This document shows positions 1 to 5,898 of a stretch of DNA of 5,898 nucleotides, piece by piece. The DNA is from Bacteroidales bacterium. GTDB lineage: Bacteria; Bacteroidota; Bacteroidia; Bacteroidales; JAADJA01. The DNA lies in the NCBI GenBank assembly GCA_021106665.1, contig JAIOTR010000562.1, forward strand, positions 1 through 5,898. Reading direction: 5' to 3'. Under the pieces are notes generated by a model that was given only the letters and a program-made list of their open reading frames with translations, was not told the DNA's origin and did not search any database. A program made the position numbers and the translations under genes. Within the stretch, counting starts at the first letter, position 1. Each line of letters opens with the position of its first letter.

Positions 1-633
1 CTGAATGAAAGTTTTTTTAATATGCTAACATTTGATGGTGCTGCAGCTTTTGGATTCAACCATCCTTTGGTATTGGCAGTACTGGCTATTAATGCCATTA
101 ACATTCCTGTTCATCATATTTCAAGGGAGTTGGAAACAGGAACACTGGAATTATTACTGGCTCATCCTTTTAAACGGCAATCTTTGATTATTTCATTATG
201 GTTTTCAGGTTGTATAATATTGTGTGCAATCATTGTGGCAGCTTTGATCGGATCTTTTTCTGCAATTGCACTTTTCCATCAACTTTCAATGGGAATCCTT
301 TTAAAGATGTTTCAAATCAGTTTTAACTTGTGGATGCTTTTTGTTTTGATATTTACCTATACACTGCTTATTGCTTCATTTGGTAAAACAGGGAGTAAAG
401 CCGGTAACATCAGCGCCGTTGTAACATTCGTTTTTTATATGTTGCATTTTTTATCGCAACTGTGGAGTTCAATTGAATTTACAAAGCCATTTAACATATT
501 TACTTATTATGAACCCCAGAATTTAATGTTCAAACAGGATAATATTATTTTGAATAGTGTTGTGTTGGGATCATTAATCCTTATTTGCCTACTATTGAGT
601 TTATGGCAATTCAACAGGCGGGATATTCCGTAA
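1..633 (+). CDS. ABC-2 type transporter permease, NosY-like (5' end outside window)
   Basis: Membrane permease subunit of an ABC transporter, here only the last 210 residues. The frame is open to base 1 with no stop before the first visible Met (base 22), so the true start lies left of the window. Numbering from that Met, the signature of ABC-2 permeases is at 35-51: an RELETGTLELLLAHPFKR-type segment, the cytoplasmic loop expected to contact the ATPase. Hydrophobic stretches at about 14-30, 54-85, 103-120, 131-148 and 177-196 fit membrane helices. The protein ends with a WQFNRRDIP tail, close to the F-x-RRD ending usual for these permeases, so the C-terminus looks complete. The family includes NosY (copper-enzyme maturation) and GldF (gliding). 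The substrate cannot be told from this fragment, and the ATPase partner is not in the window. It is convergent with the phosphoesterase gene. Confidence 0.85.
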   Translation: MNESFFNMLTFDGAAAFGFNHPLVLAVLAINAINIPVHHISRELETGTLELLLAHPFKRQSLIISLWFSGCIILCAIIVAALIGSFSAIALFHQLSMGILLKMFQISFNLWMLFVLIFTYTLLIASFGKTGSKAGNISAVVTFVFYMLHFLSQLWSSIEFTKPFNIFTYYEPQNLMFKQDNIILNSVVLGSLILICLLLSLWQFNRRDIP

Positions 634-686
634 ATTATTTATCTTTATGTTTCAAAACTCCTGATTAATTATTTTTCAAATAGAAA

Positions 687-791
687 ATGTCGTATAAATC
701 AATATGTCTGTTGATTGTTTTGCTGCAAGCTCCATTTGTTTTCGCAGGAATATTGTCAGATTCTATTCATATAATGATTCCGTATTCATAG
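687..791 (+). pseudogene. Short signal-peptide reading frame, possible stump of a decayed gene
   Basis: A 34-codon frame (ATG 687, TAG 789-791) starts 53 bases after the permease stop on the same strand. Its first 20 residues look like a Sec signal peptide: a Lys at position 4, a hydrophobic core (ICLLIVLL) and a VFA ending at 18-20 that fits signal peptidase I. Only 14 residues follow. In frame 2, an open stretch from about 749 to the TAA at 821-823 reads like ordinary protein (RFYSYNDSVFIELVVFKDVNT). One frameshift near 745-758 would join the two. This could be a genuine tiny secreted peptide, the start of a gene broken by frameshift and truncation, or chance. No clear Shine-Dalgarno sequence is present, which is not informative in this phylum. 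I do not recognise the product. Confidence 0.3.
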
Positions 792-819
792 AACTGGTTG
801 TTTTCAAAGATGTGAATAC
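782..819. repeat. Inverted repeat between convergent genes, possible weak terminator
   Basis: GTATTCA at 782-788 is matched by TGAATAC at 813-819. One G-T and one A-T pair extend the stem to 9 bp around a 20-base loop. It lies between the stop codons of the permease (+) and the phosphoesterase (-), where a bidirectional terminator would be expected. No good T-run follows on either strand, the stem is AT-rich and the loop is long, so a terminator role is only a guess. It also overlaps the possible gene stump. Confidence 0.25.
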
Positions 820-825
820 TTAACT

Positions 826-3537
826 TTAATGTAAAAGGATCATTCTGATCTTTTCTTCAAATCCACTGCCTGTGATAAGTCTGCAAATATAAACATGACC
901 GCTATCCCTATTGTCAGTTTCTTGTGATATGTCCCAGTTTATAGAATGGTAACCGGCCTGTTGTTCTTTTTGAACCAATGTCCGGATCAGCTTTCCCGCA
1001 AGATCATAAACTGCCACCTCAACGTATTCATCCTGTAAGAGGTAATATTTGATAGAAGTTGAAGAATAGAAAGGATTAGGAAAGTTTTGATACAATTTAC
1101 ATTTAGGTTTTTCCTGATAATGATAGATTTCAAGGGTTGTATCTACTTTAATAGTAACGGTTTTATTGCTGTTGGCCGGAATGCTCGTATTAACATAACA
1201 AACAGCATAGTTTCCGGTTTTATCTGCCTGATCTAATGTGCCATTTTGTACATCATAACCAAAATCTCCCTTTGGCATCAGGAATTTAATTTTTGCATGA
1301 TTAAACTCTAAACTTTGAAAATTGGTTATTTGTGCAGTTACGCTGTCGGCTGTTCCGTTGTTTGAAGGATTAAATGTAATTTCCAGATATTCTCCGTTAT
1401 TCCCAGCATAAGAAGTATAGTGGGGTTGTAAATTGCCATTATTCACCCTAATTAATCGATAAGCCCGGTCACCATCACAAACATTATCAGTACCAAGATT
1501 ATACGGATAATTATAAATACTTCCTTCATTACTATGAATATGTCCGTATAAAGCCATATCAACATCAAGGGCGGAGAGATTGAGTTGGTCGGCAAAATCC
1601 ATATGATAGAAAAGCACCTTTTTATCGCTTTGTGTGGCGCTCATTAAATCATTTTCAAGCCATTCAAGTTGCGATGGAATAAAGCTTTCATCACCAAAAA
1701 TATTGTACATCCATCCATCGTAATTTATATATGATTCAAGGCCAACATAATGCACATTACCGTAATCAAAACTATAGTTCTGGGTATAATTCGGTTCACT
1801 TGCCGGCGGATCATGAAGCCATTTCCATCCAAAAAAACGCCACCAATTCCTACGGGCGGCTCCTTGCGGCGCAGGAGTAGAATTCCATCCTCCGATATCA
1901 TGATTTCCGGAAACCAAATAGACCGGCACTTCAAGTTCTTTGAGAAGTCGTTGAGCAATAGAAAAGTATCGCCTATTTTCAAGATCCTCTAGTTCTCCTT
2001 CATTAACAAAATCACCCGTCAATAAAACAAACTCCGGATGGATCAGGTTAATGTCTTTTATAACTTCACGAAAATCTACAATCTCTGAAGTGTCCCATAT
2101 AGATTGCGGATCTTCATAATAATAGTGAGTAGGTAGATGGGTATCTGTAATTTGCACAAAATAATAATTGTCTTTCTTTTGAGGCACGAGATGGACTGCA
2201 TTACATGTTACATCTTCGATATTCCCTGATGCAGTGACCTTCAGGTCATATAATTCATTAATTTCAGGATGAGGGGCTTTGGCCGTTAAATACCATCTTT
2301 CCAACTCAGGATTATAGATTGATTGTGTAATCGATAACTGGATTGTTTTGTTTTCATGAATAAGAGAAGCTTCCCAGTTGACAGTTCCTGAAGGGGCCAA
2401 GCATATTATTTCAAATTCCTGTTCAGGAACAATGATTTCCGGAATATTGATCAGTGGTCGCTGAATAACAGTTAGTGTATCCCCGATGGGCTCTCCTTCT
2501 GTGTCAATCAATATTTGCCCTAATGAGAAGTATAAAATTTCATTACCATTCAAAATCCCAGATGAAAAAGTCATATTAGAAATCCCAGTTTCTATAGGAA
2601 AAAAATTCAGGGTAATCAGCGACTCAACACCTGTAAATGAAAAATCTCCGGTGAAAGTTAAATGAACTTGTCCCTGACCGGAGAAATCATTTACCGTTCC
2701 GTTTGAAGACAAATTTCCATTTTGGTCAAAACCGGAATATTCAATAACAAGTGGATCATATTGTAAAATAAATTCATAACTGTCAGCTTCAGATTGTCCC
2801 AAATAACATAACAAAACAGGATATTCAAATTCATTTAAATCAAAGATCATTTTATCAGTTGCTGAAAATATATAGGCGCCTTCCCCCGATTGAATATCAT
2901 CCAAACTGCGTGGATGAAACCTGAAATCGTCCCACGAATAGGAGACAACTCCTTTAATACTTGAGAACGGATATCCTTGTAAAAGTGGGAAATTAAAATT
3001 TTTTAGATTGAAAATCGCATTGCTAATGATACATGGTCCGCTTCCATCATTTACCCGCCATTCATCCCAAATATCATAGGTTTGCGATACATTTACATCT
3101 GTAATCTCTACAAACGCGCTTTCGTATGCTTCTTCAGTAAACACCTCATGTGTAGAGATTTGTTCAGGTATAGGCAAGGGATTTGAACTGCTGATAATTT
3201 CAAAATCGGAAAGGTCTTTCATTTCCGTAAAACCGTTGTATTCATAAACTTCACCAAAAATTATAATGCTATCTCCAATTACAGGAGCATAATCATTATC
3301 ATAAATATAAATACCCTCCCATGCTCCACCGTTTGAAGAGGAGATAAAATAATTATCGTAATTATAACCGGTTGCTGTTACAATACCTCCAACGGAAACG
3401 TTTTGTCCTTCCAATGGTGACGGATAGGTTCCATTTCCGGGATTTTCAGTAAATTGAATTTCATAAATACTTACCTGGTTAATAGAAAATTTAGATATAA
3501 AAAGAATGAAGAATACCAGGATATAAAATCTATTCAT
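826..3537 (-). CDS. Secreted multidomain metallophosphoesterase with T9SS type A sorting domain
   Basis: A 903-residue exported hydrolase. An N-terminal signal peptide (about 1-20, hydrophobic FYILVFFILFI) is followed by an OB-like region (about 22-215; GQNVSVGGIVTA at 44-55, GIYIYD at 75-80), a cohesin-like beta domain (about 220-345; FILQYDPLVIEYSGF at 256-270) and an Ig-like beta domain (about 360-452). The calcineurin-like metallophosphoesterase core (about 457-670) has its metal and phosphate ligands intact: DTH (D465, H467), GD (D509), GNHD (N545, H546), H645 and GHIH (H666, H668). A beta-rich segment (about 700-800) leads to the T9SS signal from about 815, beginning LYQNFPNPF and ending in a short basic/hydrophobic tail (KIRMILLH). 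The product should cross the inner membrane by Sec, then the outer membrane by T9SS, and be anchored or released. It probably cleaves a phosphoester; the substrate is unknown. The ATG has a signal peptide directly behind it and no strong ribosome binding site. Confidence 0.9.
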   Translation of the reverse strand: MNRFYILVFFILFISKFSINQVSIYEIQFTENPGNGTYPSPLEGQNVSVGGIVTATGYNYDNYFISSSNGGAWEGIYIYDNDYAPVIGDSIIIFGEVYEYNGFTEMKDLSDFEIISSSNPLPIPEQISTHEVFTEEAYESAFVEITDVNVSQTYDIWDEWRVNDGSGPCIISNAIFNLKNFNFPLLQGYPFSSIKGVVSYSWDDFRFHPRSLDDIQSGEGAYIFSATDKMIFDLNEFEYPVLLCYLGQSEADSYEFILQYDPLVIEYSGFDQNGNLSSNGTVNDFSGQGQVHLTFTGDFSFTGVESLITLNFFPIETGISNMTFSSGILNGNEILYFSLGQILIDTEGEPIGDTLTVIQRPLINIPEIIVPEQEFEIICLAPSGTVNWEASLIHENKTIQLSITQSIYNPELERWYLTAKAPHPEINELYDLKVTASGNIEDVTCNAVHLVPQKKDNYYFVQITDTHLPTHYYYEDPQSIWDTSEIVDFREVIKDINLIHPEFVLLTGDFVNEGELEDLENRRYFSIAQRLLKELEVPVYLVSGNHDIGGWNSTPAPQGAARRNWWRFFGWKWLHDPPASEPNYTQNYSFDYGNVHYVGLESYINYDGWMYNIFGDESFIPSQLEWLENDLMSATQSDKKVLFYHMDFADQLNLSALDVDMALYGHIHSNEGSIYNYPYNLGTDNVCDGDRAYRLIRVNNGNLQPHYTSYAGNNGEYLEITFNPSNNGTADSVTAQITNFQSLEFNHAKIKFLMPKGDFGYDVQNGTLDQADKTGNYAVCYVNTSIPANSNKTVTIKVDTTLEIYHYQEKPKCKLYQNFPNPFYSSTSIKYYLLQDEYVEVAVYDLAGKLIRTLVQKEQQAGYHSINWDISQETDNRDSGHVYICRLITGSGFEEKIRMILLH

Positions 3538-3583
3538 ATTGTTTCACTTTATGCAGATTATATTCTCATAATTGACAAAAATA

Positions 3584-3591
3584 CAAATATA
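3584..3591 (-). promoter_or_regulatory. Candidate Bacteroidota -7 promoter element for the phosphoesterase gene
   Basis: On the - strand this reads TATATTTG, matching the TAnnTTTG element recognised by the primary sigma factor of Bacteroidota. It ends 46 bases before the ATG, giving a leader of roughly 40 bases. No TTTG-like -33 element is seen at the expected spacing, so the match could be chance in AT-rich DNA. Confidence 0.35.
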
Positions 3592-3680
3592 AGAATGGCA
3601 GAAAAAATAATTTAGTTAAAGAATATAATCAACGAGAGGGGAATAATAAAATGAATTAAATAACTCTAAATGAAAAAGGA

Positions 3681-4343
3681 CTAATTTTCAGGGCAATACT
3701 CAACCATCAATTTTTCTACCTCAATATCATAATCATTGGTATATCCCAGTTCTAATGCTCTATTTAAATCCAGACAGGCCAATTGTATACTATCCAAATT
3801 GATATAGATAAGCGCCCTGTTTTTATATACAAATGAATTTGTTGAATCAAGATTGATGGATTTTTCTATATCCTCCATCGCTTCATCAAGGTGATTAAGC
3901 ATAAGTTTGGCATATCCCCGGTTACTATATGCAAAAGCATTATTATTATCCTTATTCAATTCAATGAATTTATTATAGTCTTCAATTGCACCCTCATAGT
4001 CACCGGTTTTTTCCTTTACATAAAAAGCTCTGTTATTATAGGCATTTGCGTACTCAGGATCTAAATCAATAGCCTTGTTGAAATCATCCATAGCTTTGTG
4101 GTATTTCTCCAAATTACTGTAACAAATAGCCCTTGAATAGTAAGCTTCTTTGTAATCTGCCTTTAATTCAATGGCTTTACTAAAATCATTTACTGCTCCC
4201 TTATAATCTTGTAACTGAAACTTTGCACTTCCATTACTAAAGTAATGCTGAGGACTGTTTTGATGACATGAAGTAAAGAAAGTTATTGTAAGTAAAGAAA
4301 TACATAACAATCTCAAGATGTTTTTTAATTTTTGATCGACCAT
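3681..4343 (-). CDS. TPR-repeat lipoprotein
   Basis: A 220-residue tetratricopeptide protein exported as a lipoprotein. A basic start (KLK), a hydrophobic stretch (about 9-23) and a lipobox FTSC with Cys26 as the lipidated residue form a type II signal. The residues after the Cys (HQNSPQ) lack the acidic run linked to surface export of lipoproteins in some members of this phylum, so a periplasm-facing location is more likely. About five TPR units follow, near 32-65, 66-99, 100-134, 135-170 and 171-204, each with the alternating small/aromatic pattern (YSRAICYSNLEKYHKAMDDF in unit 2; A-x-x-D-x-x-K-A-I-x-L-x-P turns). The last helix pair has Cys190 and Cys217, an arrangement I have seen at the ends of Bacteroidota TPR proteins, where a disulphide is possible. 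TPRs bind proteins; the partner is unknown. No enzyme domain is present. Confidence 0.88.
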   Translation of the reverse strand: MVDQKLKNILRLLCISLLTITFFTSCHQNSPQHYFSNGSAKFQLQDYKGAVNDFSKAIELKADYKEAYYSRAICYSNLEKYHKAMDDFNKAIDLDPEYANAYNNRAFYVKEKTGDYEGAIEDYNKFIELNKDNNNAFAYSNRGYAKLMLNHLDEAMEDIEKSINLDSTNSFVYKNRALIYINLDSIQLACLDLNRALELGYTNDYDIEVEKLMVEYCPEN

Positions 4344-4371
4344 TTATTTAAACTTAGAAATGAAGGAAATG

Positions 4372-4379
4372 CAAAAATA
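4372..4379 (-). promoter_or_regulatory. Candidate Bacteroidota -7 promoter element for the TPR lipoprotein gene
   Basis: On the - strand this reads TATTTTTG, a full match to TAnnTTTG. It ends 28 bases before the ATG at 4343, which would give a leader of about 20-25 bases. The -33 region is not convincing. It lies in the 91-base gap after the PLP-enzyme gene, supporting independent transcription of the TPR gene. Confidence 0.4.
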
Positions 4380-4434
4380 GCATATAAATTTACTAGTTCA
4401 TCTAAAAAAATGGAAATTATACATTATTGAAAAG

Positions 4435-5526
4435 CTATTTCATTTTTTTAATTTTACAATGATCTAATGTAATGTAATCATCTGCAAGATTGGCCGTAAG
4501 ACAAGAGTGGATAGGCAGGATACCTATAACATCCCCGATTTCAAATTTTCCAAATTGGTTTGAGGGCAAGTGAATGATACCATGTTCCTGGGATAATTTT
4601 TTAACGTATGACTCAGGAACTAAAGAAAAAGAGTCTTCATCTTTAAAATTCACTACCAGCCCATAAAAGGCATTCCCATTCTTATCAAAAAGAAAATCTT
4701 TTGAGAGATGAATCGCACCTCCATAAACTACAAGTTCATTTCGTTCCTTGTGTTTGGCTACAACCGGACATGCCAGGGCAACTGCTATATCTTGAATTTT
4801 GCAGGATCCCAGAAGATATTGCATTACATCATAAAAAACAAAGTTGCCAGGTCGTATTTCATCCACATATTTAAAATCATTGGCTATACTGCAAGATGGC
4901 GTATCGCCTATTGATATTATTGCTTCGGAGAAATTATTTATAAAATTGTCTTTTATAACTTTCAACTGATTTATGGAATCACTATGAATTTTAATGATTT
5001 CTTCCTTGCTCTTGCAATTATAAGTGTGTCCTGCGTGTGTTACAAATCCTGTGAACTTAAAATTATTAGAATTACCGATAATCTCAAGAATCTTATTTAT
5101 TTCGTTAAAGTTGTTGGAGGCAATTCCTGTTCGGTGATAACCGGTGTCAATTTTTATGTAAATACCTGTTTCATAGTTTAAACTTTTTTTCAGGAATTCA
5201 GCAGAATCTTTAGATTCGATCAGAAGAGACAATTTGATTTTTAAGGCGAGTTGGTTTATTTTTTCGATTTCTAAAATATTAACCGGAAAAGCTATAAGGA
5301 TATCTTCCCATCCTTCTTCTGCAAAATACTTAGCCATTTGAACAGAGGAGACGGTAATTTTTTTAACCACTTCCTCTCTGAACCAATTACCAATTTCAGC
5401 TGACTGATGCGTTTTAAAGTGAGGCCGAAAAATAAGGTTGTTCATCTTGGCTTTTTGAGCCATTTGCCGGATATTGTTTCGGCAAATATTTTCACTGATG
5501 ATAAAAGTTGGTCTTGTAATTTTCAC
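4435..5526 (-). CDS. PLP-dependent enzyme, D-threonine aldolase / D-serine dehydratase-like (alanine racemase fold type III)
   Basis: A 363-residue cytoplasmic enzyme with an alanine-racemase-type barrel followed by a D-serine-dehydratase-like C-terminal domain. The PLP lysine should be K38 in RPHFKTHQ (34-41), the family's RPHxKTH motif. Other family segments are ITVSSVQMAKYF (57-68), IKIDTGYHRTGI (124-135), HAGHTY (164-169), GDTPSCS (207-213), DEIRPGNFVFYD (222-233), YGGAIHLSKD (268-277) and LPIHSCLTANL (337-347). H340 and C342 match the His-x-Cys pair that binds the catalytic metal (Zn) in eukaryotic D-serine dehydratase. Length is normal for the family. Expected chemistry is elimination or retro-aldol cleavage of a D-amino or D-hydroxyamino acid; the exact substrate cannot be read from sequence. 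The start is GTG: no ATG exists upstream in frame before the hairpin, and homologous-looking sequence begins right after it. A weak AGG lies five bases before the GTG. Confidence 0.88.
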   Translation of the reverse strand: MKITRPTFIISENICRNNIRQMAQKAKMNNLIFRPHFKTHQSAEIGNWFREEVVKKITVSSVQMAKYFAEEGWEDILIAFPVNILEIEKINQLALKIKLSLLIESKDSAEFLKKSLNYETGIYIKIDTGYHRTGIASNNFNEINKILEIIGNSNNFKFTGFVTHAGHTYNCKSKEEIIKIHSDSINQLKVIKDNFINNFSEAIISIGDTPSCSIANDFKYVDEIRPGNFVFYDVMQYLLGSCKIQDIAVALACPVVAKHKERNELVVYGGAIHLSKDFLFDKNGNAFYGLVVNFKDEDSFSLVPESYVKKLSQEHGIIHLPSNQFGKFEIGDVIGILPIHSCLTANLADDYITLDHCKIKKMK

Positions 5527-5560
5527 GTTTGCCTGATAAAGATTATTGTGTAAAAATAAT

Positions 5561-5595
5561 AAAACCTTATCCTGAATGTACAGGATAAGGTTTTT
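5561..5595 (-). terminator. Perfect 14-bp hairpin between the small secreted-protein gene and the PLP-enzyme gene
   Basis: AAAACCTTATCCTG (5561-5574) and CAGGATAAGGTTTT (5581-5594) are exact inverse complements around a six-base loop (AATGTA). On the - strand the stem begins 26 bases after the stop of the small gene and ends in TTTT followed by ATTATTTTT, the shape of an intrinsic terminator. The A-run on the other side makes it symmetric, so it could also stop transcription on the + strand. It sits 34 bases before the GTG of the PLP-enzyme gene, where no TAnnTTTG element is visible, so partial read-through or an attenuator-like role in that gene's leader is possible. Confidence 0.8.
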
Positions 5596-5620
5596 ACATC
5601 TAAAAATTTTTAATAAGATT

Positions 5621-5878
5621 TTACTCCATCACTTTGTTCCGGGCATCAAATACTCTTCTTGCACCATAGCCCAATCCAAGGGCCATCATAATGATAAGGC
5701 CGCCACCTATGGGCGCTCCACCGCCAACCGGTGTATTACCACCGCCCGGTCCGCCACCGCCATTGGGGTGAGGAGGATTCTGAGCCATCATAAATAAAGG
5801 GCCTGCTAGAATAAACGCTGTAACTACTAATACTCTTAAAACTTTTTTCATATCTGTATATTTTTTTGTTTTTAACAT
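5621..5878 (-). CDS. Small secreted Gly/Pro-rich protein with PID-CTERM-like C-terminal sorting or anchor signal
   Basis: An 85-residue protein of unknown function. An N-terminal signal peptide (MKKVLRVLVVTAFILAGPLF, 10-29, then MMA, with likely cleavage before Gln33) precedes a low-complexity Pro/Gly linker (34-60) built of repeated xPxGGG units (PNGGGG, PGGG, NTPVGGG, APIGGG). Next comes a short hydrophobic helix (LIIMMALGLGYGA, 61-73), then a basic tail (RRVFDARNK, 74-82). Motif, helix and basic cluster resemble short Bacteroidota proteins called, from memory, PID-CTERM; here the motif is PIGGG, not PIDGG. Two starts are possible. ATG 5878 has a perfect AAGGAGGT (5889-5896) with 11 bases between GGAGG and the ATG. 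Met10 (5851) gives the more typical MKK signal peptide but has no ribosome binding site. The upstream promoter is beyond the window. The DNA for the linker is markedly GC-rich. Confidence 0.8.
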   Translation of the reverse strand: MLKTKKYTDMKKVLRVLVVTAFILAGPLFMMAQNPPHPNGGGGPGGGNTPVGGGAPIGGGLIIMMALGLGYGARRVFDARNKVME

Positions 5879-5888
5879 AATTTAATTT

Positions 5889-5896
5889 ACCTCCTT
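5889..5896 (-). promoter_or_regulatory. Strong Shine-Dalgarno sequence before the small secreted-protein gene
   Basis: On the - strand this reads AAGGAGGT, a full anti-16S match, with GGAGG ending 11 bases before the ATG at 5878. It favours that ATG over the in-frame Met 27 bases further in. The other genes here have nothing comparable. Confidence 0.6.
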
Positions 5897-5898
5897 CA

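Noticed and set aside
834..856. AAAAGGATC...GATCTTTT stem as a terminator for the + strand permease
   Set aside because: It lies inside the last codons of the phosphoesterase gene, has a bulged G and only a GATC core, and is no better than chance in AT-rich DNA.
1750..1992. Open frame on the + strand inside the phosphoesterase gene
   Set aside because: It is antisense to the catalytic domain, whose motifs and codon pattern are intact; the translated product looks like nothing coherent.
3538..3680. Terminator or small gene in the gap between the TPR and phosphoesterase genes
   Set aside because: I found no stable hairpin or plausible coding frame, only the candidate promoter element at 3584-3591.
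3681..4343. TPR repeats as a DNA tandem repeat
   Set aside because: The repetition is at protein level only; the nucleotide sequences of the units have diverged.
4404..4443. ATGAAAT / ATTTCCAT stem with a T-run as a terminator of the PLP-enzyme gene
   Set aside because: The stem is AT-rich with a bulge and a 19-base loop, and it overlaps the last codons. The T-run is real but the hairpin is too weak to call.
4708..5181. Two short open frames on the + strand inside the PLP-enzyme gene
   Set aside because: Both are antisense to conserved family motifs of a full-length enzyme and have no sign of starts or protein features of their own.
5576..5797. Open frame on the + strand opposite the small secreted-protein gene
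   Set aside because: It is a by-product of the GC-rich glycine codons and begins inside the hairpin.

Overview
The window looks like chromosomal DNA of a member of the Bacteroidota. It is AT-rich. One large gene ends in a type IX secretion (T9SS) type A sorting domain. Two start-proximal regions carry TAnnTTTG-like promoter elements. Most genes lack a strong Shine-Dalgarno sequence. There is a Cys-lipobox TPR lipoprotein and a small Gly-rich secreted protein of a kind I associate with this phylum. I cannot place it at genus level.

Layout. At the left edge the + strand carries the 3' part of an ABC-2 type (NosY-like) permease gene (1-633). A short stretch (634-825) follows, holding a 34-codon + strand reading frame that looks like an orphan signal peptide, possibly the stump of a decayed gene, and an inverted repeat. 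Everything to the right is on the - strand. In transcription order from the right edge it is: a small secreted Gly/Pro-rich protein with a PIGGG-helix-RR C-terminus (5621-5878); a perfect 14-bp hairpin (5561-5594); a GTG-started PLP enzyme of the D-threonine aldolase / D-serine dehydratase / alanine racemase-like group (4435-5526); a five-repeat TPR lipoprotein (3681-4343); and a 903-residue secreted multidomain metallophosphoesterase with a T9SS signal (826-3537), which ends tail-to-tail against the permease side.

How the genes relate. Gaps between the - strand genes are 94, 91 and 143 bases. The TPR and phosphoesterase genes each have their own candidate promoter, and a strong hairpin separates the first two genes, so I read this as a run of co-oriented but probably separately transcribed genes, not one operon with a shared pathway. 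Three of the four - strand products are predicted to be exported: one to the surface or medium by T9SS, one as a lipoprotein, and one by Sec with a possible C-terminal sorting or anchoring signal. The PLP enzyme is cytoplasmic.

The most interesting item is the small 5621-5878 protein, whose C-terminus has the three-part build of a protein-sorting signal. Second is the domain mix of the phosphoesterase, which has an OB-like region and a cohesin-like domain ahead of the catalytic domain. I see no CRISPR array, tRNA, rRNA, insertion sequence or phage gene. The rest is ordinary for this phylum.
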